The translations under genes and the position numbers were made by a program. This document shows positions 44,622-54,200 of a stretch of 64,000 nt of DNA, piece after piece. The DNA comes from CAIWHR01 sp963724975 (GTDB lineage: Bacteria > Pseudomonadota > Gammaproteobacteria > Burkholderiales > Casimicrobiaceae). The number at the start of each line of letters is the position of its first letter. Position 1 is the first letter of the stretch. Location of the stretch: NCBI GenBank assembly GCA_963724975.1, contig CAVRXB010000002.1:248001-312000 (forward strand), written 5' to 3'. The notes under the pieces were generated by a model that made no database searches, was not told the origin of the DNA, and worked only from the letters and a program-made list of their open reading frames with translations.

Positions 44622-47600
44622 GTGTCCACCAAGTTACCTTTGACGATCGGCACCGCGGGAGGTGAAGCCGGCAGTGCGGTGGACGCGCCGATAGCCGATA
44701 AGCAATCAAAAGTCGAGCGCCGCGCGCTGCGCGGCCGGCTGTTCCGCAAGTATCTGCTGCTGATCCTCGTGCTGGTCGGCGGCGCGGTGCTGGCGTCGGG
44801 CGCCATCAGCGTCTATTTCTCGTATCAGGAGAACAAGGCGGCGATCGGGATCCTCCAGCACGAGAAGGCGCTGGCCGCGGCGACGCGCATCCAGCAGTAC
44901 GTGGAACGGATCCAGCAACAGCTCGCTTACGCGTCTTTGCCGCAGATCGATGCGTCCGACGTGGAATTGCGCCGCATTGAATTCAACAAGCTGCTGCGAC
45001 AGGTTCCCGATATCACCGACATCGCGCAGCTCGATCCCGATGGGCGCGAGCAGATCGCGGTCTCGCGCCTTGCGATGGACCGCATCATGAGCGGCGACGA
45101 CCGTTCGAAGGAACCTGCGTTCCGGAACGCGAAGCGCGGGCAGCCGTGGTTCGGCTCTGTCTACTTCCGCAAGGAGACCGAGCCCTACATGACAATCGCC
45201 TTGCGCTCCGGAGGCGACAAGGGACCGGTGACTATCGCTGACGTGAACCTCAAGTTCATCTGGGATGTCGTTTCGCGTATCAAGATCGGCGAGAAGGGCA
45301 AGGCGTACGTCGTCGACAAGCAGGGTTATCTCATTGCCGATCCCGACATCGGCCTTGTCCTTCGCAAAACGAGCCTCGCGGCGCTGCCGCACGTCAAGGC
45401 AGCGGCCGAGTCGAAGAGTGCCGAGGCGCCGGCAATGCTGTCGACCGACTTCGGCGGCACGGAAGTTCTCACTTCCTTTGCCACCGTCGAGCCGCTCAGC
45501 TGGACGGTGTTCGTCGAACAGCCGGTCGTGGAAGTCTACGAACAGCTCTACGCGTCGATCTTCCGCACGGCGTTGGTGTTGCTTGGCGCGCTGGTGATTT
45601 CAGCACTCGGCGCGCTCGCTCTTGCACGGGGCATGGTGCGTCCGATACGAACGCTGGACGAAGGCGCGCAGCGCATCGGAGCCGGCGAACTCGACCAGAA
45701 GATCGAGGTACACACGGGAGACGAGCTGGAGGGACTCGCTGACCAATTCAACCGGATGACCGGCAAGCTGCGCGAATCCTACGCCGGGCTCGAGCAAAAA
45801 GTCGAGGAACGGACCAAGGAGCTCACGAACTCGCTGGAGCAGCAAACCGCGATCAGCGAGATCCTGCGCGTCATCTCGAGCTCGCCGACCGATGTTCAGC
45901 CTGTGCTCGATGCCGTTGCCGAACGTGCCGCGCACTTGTGCGGCTCGCCACTGGCGCGTGTGCTGCTCGTGGATGGCGACATGCTCCGAGTGGCCGCGAG
46001 CTACGAGAGGGGCGGCGGCCAGGACCTGAAGTCCATCCTGCCGACACCGGTGCGGAGGACCACCTTCAACGGCCGGGCGGTGCTCGATCGTCAAACCATC
46101 CATTACGCCGATGTCGTTCCGGTGATCGATACCGAATATCCGGATGCGCGGCCCAACGTCGCGTTGGCGGGCACCCGGGCACTGCTGGCCGTGCCGCTGA
46201 TGCGCGAAGGCGGCGCGTACGGAAGCATCTTTGTCTTTCGACGCGAACCCGGACTTTTCTCGCCGGACAAGGTTGCGCTGGTGGAGACATTTGCGCGCCA
46301 GGCCGCGATTGCCATCGACAATGTGCGCCTGTTCAACGAGACGAAGGAGGCCCTCGACCAGCAGACTGCCATCAGTGAAATCCTGCGCGTCATTGCCAGC
46401 ACGCCGGGCGATGTGCGCCCGATGCTGAATGCGGTCGCCGAACGCGCGCTGAAACTTTGCGATGCTGCCGAGTCGACCATCATGCTTGTCGACGGCGACA
46501 AGCTTCGCGCCGCTGCGCTCTACGGCACCACGCCGACTCTGGCCGAAGGCGAACATATTCCGCTCAACCGGGGCTCTGCCACCGGCCGCGCCATCGTTGA
46601 CCGCAACGTCATTCACATGAACGACCTGGCTGCTGCGCCCGAAGATGAATTTCCCGTTGGGCGAGACATGCAAAGGCGATTCGGTCATCACGCCGTCTTG
46701 TCGGTACCGCTGATGCGCGAGGATCGTGCCATCGGCGCGATCGCGCTCTGGAGAATGGAGGCGCGTGGGTTTACCGAAAAGCAGATCTCGCTGGTGAAGA
46801 CGTTTGCCGATCAGGCGGCAATCGCAATCGAGAATGTGCGACTCTTCAACGAAACGAAGGAGGCTCTTGAGCAGCAGACGGCGATTGCGGAAATCCTGCG
46901 CGTAATCTCGAGCTCGCCGACGGACGTGAAACCGGTGCTCGATGCGATTGCCGAGCGGGCCGCGCGGCTGTGCGATGCAGCGTCCGCTTCGGTGTACTTG
47001 ATCGACGACAACGTGCTTCGGCATCTCGCGTCGAAGGGACCGGCGCCGGAGCAAGTGACCCACGTCGATGCGCTGCCGATCAACCGCGACTCCCTCGCCG
47101 GACGCGCGGTGCTCGAGCAAAAGACGATTCAGCTGCCGGACCTGCTCGCCGAGGCGAATGAGTATCCGCTCAGCTTCGAAATCGCCAAGCGCCTGGGTCA
47201 TCGCACGGTCATCGTGACGCCGCTCTATCGGGAAGGGCGTCCGTTTGGCACGATTCTGCTGAGACGCCAGGACGTACGGCCGTTTACCGAGCGGGAGGTC
47301 GCGCTCTTGCGGACGTTTGGCGACCAGGCGGCGATCGCACTCGAAAATGTGCGGCTGTTCAACGAAACGAAGGAAGCGCTCGAGCAGCAGCAAGCGTCAG
47401 GCGAAGTGCTCGCCGCGATCAGCAGCTCGATCGCCGACACGACACCGGTCTTCGACAAGATCCTCGAAAGCTGCGAGCGGCTGTTCGCCGTCGTGTCCGT
47501 CAGCATCAACCTCCTCGGAGACGACGGTCTCGTCCACCTGGCCGCGCACCATGGACCGGGACGCGAGGAAATCATGAAGGTCGGGCCCATTCCGGCAGAC

Positions 47601-48602
47601 GATCAAACTGCAACGGCGGCTTGCATCAACGCTCACCACGTACTGCACTTCCCGGACATCGAAAGTGCGGACGTACCCGCGGGAACCCGCCATTCCGCCC
47701 ACCTTGCCCGGGTCAGGTCTGCGGTGTTCGCGCCGATGCTCTGGGAGGGCAAAGGCATTGGCTCAATCAGCCTTGGCCGTGCCCATGTCGGCCCGTTCTC
47801 CGACAAGGACATCGCGCTTCTGAAGACCTTCGCCGACCAGGCCGTGATCGCGATCCAGAACGCGCGGTTGTTCCGCGAGATCGAGGACAAGAGCCGGCAG
47901 CTCGAAATCGCGAACAAGCACAAGTCCGAGTTCCTCGCCAACATGTCGCACGAGCTCCGCACGCCGTTGAACGCGATCATCGGCTTTTCCGAGGTGCTGC
48001 AGGAAAAGCTCTTCGGCGACGTGAACGAGAAGCAGGGGGATTATCTGAGCGATATCCACTCGTCGGGCAAGCACCTGCTCGGGCTCATCAACGACATTCT
48101 CGATCTGTCGAAGGTCGAGGCGGGGCGGATGGAGCTTGACCTTGCGAAGTTCGACGTGGCGGCAGCCCTTTCCAATGCGATGACGCTCGTACGCGAGCGT
48201 GCGCAACGGCACAATGTCGCTTTGAAGATGACCGTCGACCCCGCGTTGGGCGAGGTGATGGCCGACGAGCGCAAGGTGAAGCAGATCCTCGTCAACCTCC
48301 TGACCAATGCCGTCAAGTTCACACCGGATGGCGGCAGCATCGACGTCACGGCCTGCCGCGAGCCCGACGGCCTGGTAATCGCCGTGCGCGACACCGGAAT
48401 TGGCATCGCGCCCGAGGATCAGGAAGCGGTGTTCGAGGAATTCCGCCAGGTCGGACGCGACTACACCAAGAAACAGGAAGGCACCGGCCTCGGCCTTACC
48501 CTGACCAAGAAGTTCGTGGAACTGCACGGCGGCCGGATCTGGGTAGAAAGCGAGCCGGGCAAGGGCTCCACGTTCACATTTACGATACCGACAAAATCAT
48601 GA
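44622..48602 (+). CDS. Sensor histidine kinase with Cache, HAMP and four GAF domains
   Basis: A 1326-aa membrane kinase. Domains in order: TM1 (about 44-66), a periplasmic Cache-like domain (70-310), TM2 (315-340), HAMP (340-392), four GAF domains (about 425-570, 600-745, 770-915, 945-1090), HisKA with phospho-acceptor H1110 (MSHELRTPLNAIIGFSEV), and HATPase (N box NLLTNAVKFTPDGG, G boxes DTGIGIAP and GTGLGLT). The linkers between GAF domains (NVRLFNETKEAL) repeat at exactly 513-nt spacing, so the GAF units arose by duplication. It overlaps the following response-regulator gene by 4 bp (ATGA). Confidence 0.93.
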   Translation: MSTKLPLTIGTAGGEAGSAVDAPIADKQSKVERRALRGRLFRKYLLLILVLVGGAVLASGAISVYFSYQENKAAIGILQHEKALAAATRIQQYVERIQQQLAYASLPQIDASDVELRRIEFNKLLRQVPDITDIAQLDPDGREQIAVSRLAMDRIMSGDDRSKEPAFRNAKRGQPWFGSVYFRKETEPYMTIALRSGGDKGPVTIADVNLKFIWDVVSRIKIGEKGKAYVVDKQGYLIADPDIGLVLRKTSLAALPHVKAAAESKSAEAPAMLSTDFGGTEVLTSFATVEPLSWTVFVEQPVVEVYEQLYASIFRTALVLLGALVISALGALALARGMVRPIRTLDEGAQRIGAGELDQKIEVHTGDELEGLADQFNRMTGKLRESYAGLEQKVEERTKELTNSLEQQTAISEILRVISSSPTDVQPVLDAVAERAAHLCGSPLARVLLVDGDMLRVAASYERGGGQDLKSILPTPVRRTTFNGRAVLDRQTIHYADVVPVIDTEYPDARPNVALAGTRALLAVPLMREGGAYGSIFVFRREPGLFSPDKVALVETFARQAAIAIDNVRLFNETKEALDQQTAISEILRVIASTPGDVRPMLNAVAERALKLCDAAESTIMLVDGDKLRAAALYGTTPTLAEGEHIPLNRGSATGRAIVDRNVIHMNDLAAAPEDEFPVGRDMQRRFGHHAVLSVPLMREDRAIGAIALWRMEARGFTEKQISLVKTFADQAAIAIENVRLFNETKEALEQQTAIAEILRVISSSPTDVKPVLDAIAERAARLCDAASASVYLIDDNVLRHLASKGPAPEQVTHVDALPINRDSLAGRAVLEQKTIQLPDLLAEANEYPLSFEIAKRLGHRTVIVTPLYREGRPFGTILLRRQDVRPFTEREVALLRTFGDQAAIALENVRLFNETKEALEQQQASGEVLAAISSSIADTTPVFDKILESCERLFAVVSVSINLLGDDGLVHLAAHHGPGREEIMKVGPIPADDQTATAACINAHHVLHFPDIESADVPAGTRHSAHLARVRSAVFAPMLWEGKGIGSISLGRAHVGPFSDKDIALLKTFADQAVIAIQNARLFREIEDKSRQLEIANKHKSEFLANMSHELRTPLNAIIGFSEVLQEKLFGDVNEKQGDYLSDIHSSGKHLLGLINDILDLSKVEAGRMELDLAKFDVAAALSNAMTLVRERAQRHNVALKMTVDPALGEVMADERKVKQILVNLLTNAVKFTPDGGSIDVTACREPDGLVIAVRDTGIGIAPEDQEAVFEEFRQVGRDYTKKQEGTGLGLTLTKKFVELHGGRIWVESEPGKGSTFTFTIPTKS

Positions 48603-48982
48603 GCGCCACAAATCTGATTCTGATCATCGAAGACAACGAAAAGAACATGAAGCTCGTTCGGGACGTGCTTCAGGTGAAGGGGTACGAGACGATGGAGGCG
48701 GGTACTGCGGAAGACGGGCTGGCGATGGCCGCCGCGCGCAAGCCTGACCTTGTTCTGATGGATATCCAGCTTCCCGGCATGAACGGCATCCAGGCACTCG
48801 GCGAGCTGCGCTCCGACCCGGCAATGGCAAATATTCCGGTGATTGCCATCACCGCGTCGGTCATGCAGCAGGACAGGAAGCACATCACCGAAGCCGGATT
48901 CGACGCCTATCTTGGGAAGCCGCTCGACCTCAAGGAATTCCTGCGTACGGTAAAGCGCATCCTGGAGACTTCGCGGCGATGA
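48599..48982 (+). CDS. Single-domain response regulator (DivK/CheY-like)
   Basis: The 127-aa product is a lone receiver domain: acidic pair EDNEKN at the start, phospho-acceptor Asp55 in LMDIQLPGMNG, Thr in IAITASVM and Lys in YLGKPLDLKEF. The lack of an output domain means it works through protein contacts, for example as a phosphate relay. It overlaps the sensor kinase by 4 bp and the cyclase gene by 4 bp, so all three are coupled. The kinase H1110 is the likely phosphate donor. Confidence 0.93.
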   Translation: MSATNLILIIEDNEKNMKLVRDVLQVKGYETMEAGTAEDGLAMAAARKPDLVLMDIQLPGMNGIQALGELRSDPAMANIPVIAITASVMQQDRKHITEAGFDAYLGKPLDLKEFLRTVKRILETSRR

Positions 48983-50118
48983 CCGGCCCTTCGAAAGTGC
49001 TCGTCGTCGACGACACGCCGGCCAACGTCAAGCTGCTCTCCGACTTGCTTGCGGTCAAAGGCTTCGGCGTCGCGACAGCCGCGAACGGAGAAGAGGCGCT
49101 CGCAAAGCTCGCCGCCGAGAGGCCGGACATCGTGCTGCTCGACGTGATGATGCCGGGCCTGTCCGGATACGACGTTTGCCGGCGCATTCGGGCGGACCCG
49201 GAGACCGCGCTGCTCCCCGTTGTCCTCGTGACGTCGCTCGATCCGCAGGGTGAACGGCTGAAAGGCATCGAGGCGGGCGCCGACGATTTCCTGGCGAAGC
49301 CGATCAACCAGCCTGAGCTCTTCGCGCGCGTGCGCTCGCTCCTTCGTGTGAAGGCGCTGCAGGACGAAGTCCGCCGCCAGGCCGACGAGCTGAAGGAGTG
49401 GAATGCGAAACTGGAAGAGCGTGTCGCCGAGCAAGTGGCGCAGGTGCAGCAGCTCTCCCAGCTCAAAAGATTTTTTTCGCCGAAGGTCGCGGATGCAATC
49501 GCGTCTTCAGGAGAGAGCTCGATCCTCGCGCTGCACCGGCGAGAGATTTGCTACGTTTTCGCGGACCTTCGCGGCTTCACGGCGTTTACCGACCACGCGG
49601 AGCCGGAGGAGGTCGAGGCGGTGCTGCGCGACTATCACGCGACGATGGGAGCGATCGCCAACGCGCACGACGGCACGATCGACCGTTTCGCAGGCGACGG
49701 CATCCTGATTTTTTTCAACGATCCGTTTCCGGTTCCCGAACCCGGCAAACACGCTGCGGCAATGGCGCTCGCGATGCAGGCGCGGTTCGTGGCGCTGCGA
49801 GGCCAGTGGCAATCGCTGGGACATGACCTCGACCTCGGCATCGGCATCGCGCTTGGCTTCGCGACGCTCGGCGCGTTTGGCTTCGAGGGTCGGCGCGATT
49901 ATTCGGCGATCGGCAGTGTGGTCAATCTTGCCGACCGCTTGTGCGGCGAGGCGGCAGGGGGACAGATCCTGATCGACCGTCGCACCCGTGCAGGTCTTGG
50001 TGATGCCGCCGACGTCGAGCCTGTCGGCCCACTCGCGCTCAAGGGATACGCACAGCCGGTGCCGGCATTCATGCTGAAGGCGCTGCGCACGGTTGCCGGA
50101 ACGGCGACGAGCACCTGA
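48979..50118 (+). CDS. Response regulator fused to class III nucleotide cyclase
   Basis: The 379-aa product has a receiver domain (about 6-120; Asp55 in LLDVMMPGLSG, Lys in FLAKPINQPEL), a coiled-coil linker (120-165) and a class III cyclase domain (about 180-335). The two metal aspartates are D196 (FADLRGFTAF) and D240 (GDGILIFF), and the transition-state residues fall in VVNLADRL. Residue 236, where adenylyl cyclases usually have a substrate-binding Lys, is Arg. The product is probably cAMP, but cGMP cannot be excluded. It would turn the upstream kinase's phosphorylation into a second messenger. Confidence 0.92.
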   Translation: MTGPSKVLVVDDTPANVKLLSDLLAVKGFGVATAANGEEALAKLAAERPDIVLLDVMMPGLSGYDVCRRIRADPETALLPVVLVTSLDPQGERLKGIEAGADDFLAKPINQPELFARVRSLLRVKALQDEVRRQADELKEWNAKLEERVAEQVAQVQQLSQLKRFFSPKVADAIASSGESSILALHRREICYVFADLRGFTAFTDHAEPEEVEAVLRDYHATMGAIANAHDGTIDRFAGDGILIFFNDPFPVPEPGKHAAAMALAMQARFVALRGQWQSLGHDLDLGIGIALGFATLGAFGFEGRRDYSAIGSVVNLADRLCGEAAGGQILIDRRTRAGLGDAADVEPVGPLALKGYAQPVPAFMLKALRTVAGTATST

Positions 50119-50122
50119 AAGC

Positions 50123-50150
50123 AAAACGCCCGCGAGGACTTCGCGGGCGT
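50123..50150 (-). terminator. Terminator between convergent genes
   Basis: A perfect 10-bp stem ACGCCCGCGA/TCGCGGGCGT with a 5-nt loop. Read on the minus strand it is followed by TTTT, so it fits best as the terminator of the beta-helix genes to the right. The cyclase gene ends just to its left and may use it too. Confidence 0.7.
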
Positions 50151-50178
50151 CGATGCGCAATTGCCGCCGCGGACGGCG

Positions 50179-51195
50179 TCAGATCTTCGGCACCGTCGAC
50201 GAGAACGCCCCATCCGCCACGTTGTTGACGAGCCGGTTGTCTTCTCCGGAGACGATCGTCCCGGACGCCGCAGGATTGACGCCGGTCGCATTGCGCGTGA
50301 TCGTGCTGTCGGAAACGTAGGCGGTGCTGTTAGCGCCGCTCACCTGTATGCCGGTTGCGTTTCCCGAGACCTGCGAGCTGACGACGCTCACGAGGTTCAG
50401 CGGCGACGCGGCGCCCGCCTGCGTCGCGTCGACGCCGACGCCGGACGTTGTCGGAGATCGTGCAGTCGCGCACTTCGATCGGCGCCGTCAGCGCGGACGT
50501 CGGCGGCGCGACCGAGATGCCCGGTGGTTCCGCCGCTCACGGTCGATCGCGTGAACGATCCCCGCGGTGCGGTCGTAGAAGACTCACGCCGGTCGTGTTG
50601 CGCGCGAACAGCGTGCCTTCGATGCTGACCGTCAGCGTTCCCGGCGGACGTCGCGAAGGCGGCGCCGGTGCCGTTGTCGTGGAACGTCGAGCGGGTGACG
50701 AACACGCTTGCGCTCGCGCCGACGCTCGCGCAGAGGCCCGGCGGTCGGGAAATTGGAGACGGTGACGTTGTCGACGTAGAGCGCAGCGCCGGAGACGAAC
50801 GAGATTCCGACGGTGGCGGCGGGATCGACGCTGTTGATCGTGAGGCCGCGCAGCGTGACGTTGCCGCGGCCGGCGTTGACGGCGAGGCCGATGCCGGAAA
50901 ACACCGAGATGCCGGCGTAGATGCCCGGCGGCGCGATGATCGACACCGGCTTGCGTGATCGTCGCCGGACCGTAGCCCGCCGAGTCGAGGACGATGACTT
51001 CGCCGCCCGAAAGCGTCTGCGCGATCGCGACGCTCGAACGAGCGGCATGGGATACGCGAGGCTGCAGGCATTGGCGTCGCTTGCCGTCGACGCGACGAAC
51101 GTGCGCTGGGCGCGGCGGCCGTGCATCGGTGGCGATCCCGCCCGCGAGGACGGCCATCGAGCGCCAGGTCGGATGAGGAAGGAACGCTTGAGCAT
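50179..51195 (-). pseudogene. Secreted parallel beta-helix protein, frame broken by insertions
   Basis: Read piecewise across frames, this is a secreted protein of about 330 aa. It has a ribosome site GGAGA, start MLKRSFLIRP, a signal region, RTFVASTASDANACSL, GGEVIVLDSAGYGPATIT, SIIAPPGIYAGISVFSG, NVTLRGLTINS, and beta-helix rungs ending in FSSTVPKI. Only the last ~95 residues (50179 to about 50440, ending in STITRNATGVNPAASGT) are in an unbroken frame. Upstream of that, single extra bases appear near 50441, 50521, 50559, 50581, 50639, 50738 and 50950. The rungs and motifs survive, so these look like sequence errors. Function: surface or secreted adhesin-like, unknown. Confidence 0.75.
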
Positions 51196-51220
51196 GGTCT
51201 TCTCCGTCGCTGAGGTCGTG

Positions 51221-54200
51221 TCATTGCTTCGGCACGGTCGCCGTAGAACGTGCCGTTGATGCCGTTGTCGGTGAGGCGGTTGTCGCCGAGCGATACGATT
51301 GACCCGGTGAGCGGCCGGATGCCGGTCGCGTTGCGCACGATCGTGGAATCGGTGACGTACGCGGTGCCGCCAGCCTGCGCATCGACGCCGATGCCGTTGT
51401 CGGTGACCTGCGAGCCGATGATCGATAACGGTCGCGCGTCGCCGCGCCGTTGCCGCCGACGACGATGCCGGCGGTCGTGTTCCTTCGACACGGTCGTGTT
51501 GCGCACGTCGGCCGCACTCGTCGCGCCGCCGATCGTGGGCTGGATCGCGATGCCGATCGTCGCCGCCGGTGATGATCGAGTCTGCGGATCGCCGCGGTCG
51601 CGGAGAAGCCGGTCAGCGCGATGCCCGGTTCCGTTGTGCTCGAACTGCGAGCGATCGATCGTCGCGTCGAGCGGTATGACGACGCCCAGGGCCGGTCGCG
51701 AGCGACGCGCCGATGCCGTTGTCGCGGAAGACCGAGTCGCGCACGAAGAGCTCCGCCGGCCGCCGGCAAGGTTGCGTTGAGGCCGGCGCCGGTGAATCCG
51801 CTGACGAGCGTTCGCTCGACGTACAGCGCGGCGCCCGACTGGAAGTCGATGCCGGTTGCGCCGCCGAGCCCGTTGATCGTGAGGCCGCGGAGCCGTGACC
51901 TTTCCGCGTGCCTGGATTGACGACGATGCCGGTGCCGCTGGTCACCGAGATGCCGGCGATAGACGCCCGACGGCGCGATGATCGAGATCGGTTTGGTGAT
52001 CACCGTCGGGCCGTAACCGGCGGAGTCGACGATGATGACCTCGCCGCCAGGGTTCGTCAGCGCCATCGCCGATGCCAGATCGAGCGGCAGGGACTCGCGA
52101 GCGTGCACGGGTTGCGTGTCGATCGCCGATCGACGCGACGAAGGTGCGCGATACTGTCGCCACCGCCGGCGTTGACGACCTGCGAGAGCGCGGGCGACGT
52201 GCTGCCGGGGAACGCGCCGTCGCCCGCATACACGGCGGTGATGGCGTGCGTGCCCGACGGCGAGCGCCGAAGTGGCGAACGAGGCGCGCGCCGCCTGCCG
52301 GACAGCGACGCGGTGCCGATCGTCGCGGCGCCGTCCTTGAACGTCGACCGTTCCCGTCGGCGTGCCGTTCGGGACCGACACCGTGGCCGTGAACGTCACG
52401 GCGCTGCCGAACGTCGACGGATTCAGCGACGACACGACGGGTCGTCGTGGTGCGGCGCCGCCGGTGACGGTCTCGACGAGCACCGGGGATGTGCTGCCGT
52501 TGTAGATCGCGCTGCCCGGCGTAGACGGCCGTGATGTCGTGCGCTCACCGGGTTCGCCAGCGCCGTTGTCGTGAGCGTCGCGGCACCGCCCGCGAGCGTG
52601 CCGACGCCGAGCAGCGCCCCGCCGTCGTAGAAGAGCGACGGTTCCGGTGGGCGCGCGCGCTCGACGGGCGGCGGGCGTAACGGTCGCCGTGAACGTGACG
52701 CTCGCGCCGGGCGCGATCGGGTTGGCGCTCGGCACGACGGCGGTCGTCGTTGCGCATGGAGCACGACCTGCGTCAGCGCGTGGCGACGTGCTCTGCGCGT
52801 TCGCCGCATCGCCGGAATACGTCGCCGTGATCGACATGGCTGCCGGCGCCGAGCGCAGGTGGTGCTGACGATGGCGACGCCACCGGCAGCGTGCCGGTGC
52901 CGAGGACCGTCGCGCCGTCGAAGAAGGTGACCGATGCCGGTCGGCGCGGCACCGCTGACCGTCGCCGTGAAGGTCGACGGTCTGCCCGCCGATCGACGGG
53001 CTGCCCGACGTCGCCGAGCGCCGTGGTCGTCGCGCCCGCTCCGATCGTGACGCCGGTCTCGACGGCGCCGATGTCGCAACGCAGCGCCTTGCGGCCGGCG
53101 CGATGCCGCGCTGGTCGACGGGATCACGCCGGCGCCATTGCAGCCGCCCGCCGCCGGGATCGACGTCGATGACCGCACTGCCGCGGGAGGCAGCCGCGTG
53201 TCGGTCGGGCCGCCGTTGTTGGCGAGCGCGCCGAGCGCCAAGGTGGGACGCGAGAATGTCGTGCGCCGCGCGCGTGATCGTGCCGGAATCGATCTGGTTG
53301 TAGTCGAGCGACGTGTACGTCCCGCCGGCCGGATCGAGGTCCGGGTTCGTGCCGATGCCCTGCGCGACGATCGTGTTCTGCAGCCGGATCGTGCCGTTGA
53401 GCGCGCTCAGGTTGCCGCCCGTGCTGCCTCCGCCCGTCGCCGTGTTGTGGCTCACCGTCGAGTTGACGAGCGTCGATCGTCGCGCCGCCGGAGTTGCGGA
53501 TGCCGCCGCCGCGCGACCGACGTGTTGCTCGTGATCGTCGAATTGACGATCGTCGCCGCGCCGCCCTGGATCTGCAGGCCGCCGCCGCGGAACGTATTCG
53601 CTGGTTGCCCGAGATCGTCGAGCGCACGAGCCGTCAGCGTGCCGCCAGCCTCGTGGTCGATGCCGGCGCCGCCGAGCCGTCCGAGCGCGTTGTTGCCGGT
53701 GACCGCGACGTCGGTGAGCGTCAGGTTGGCGCCAAGCTTCTGGATGCCGCCGCCGCTCGTGGTGCGCCCGCTGCGTGATCGTCATTCCCGAGATGCGCGA
53801 CATTCGAGGCCCGGCACGGTGATCCCGAAGACGCGACTCGCGTTGTTGCCGCTGATCGTGAGACACCGGGCACCGGGGCCGACGATCGACACGCTCTTGT
53901 CGACGATCAGCTGACCGCGACGTGAGCGTGATCGTCGGTCGGCAGGCAAGGTTGAACACGATCGTGTCGCCGGACTGCGCGGTCGGCGATCGCGTTGCGC
54001 AGCGAGCCGATCGCCGGTGTCCGAGCTTGTTGGTGACGGTGAGCGATCGATCCGACGGGTTCTGCACCTGCTGGTCCGAGCACCGTCGACATGCTGCCAT
54101 AGAAGCTCGCCATCGCCGTCGTAGGTCGGCCGACATGCGCGTGCGTTCCGGCGGCGAGAGCGCCGGTCGACCAGCGCGGCGACGCCCGGCGGCGAGCGGG

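Noticed and set aside
46317..47390. CRISPR or tandem DNA repeat in the kinase region
   Set aside because: The periodic segments are protein-coding GAF linkers in one frame, 513 nt apart; no array-type repeats or spacers.
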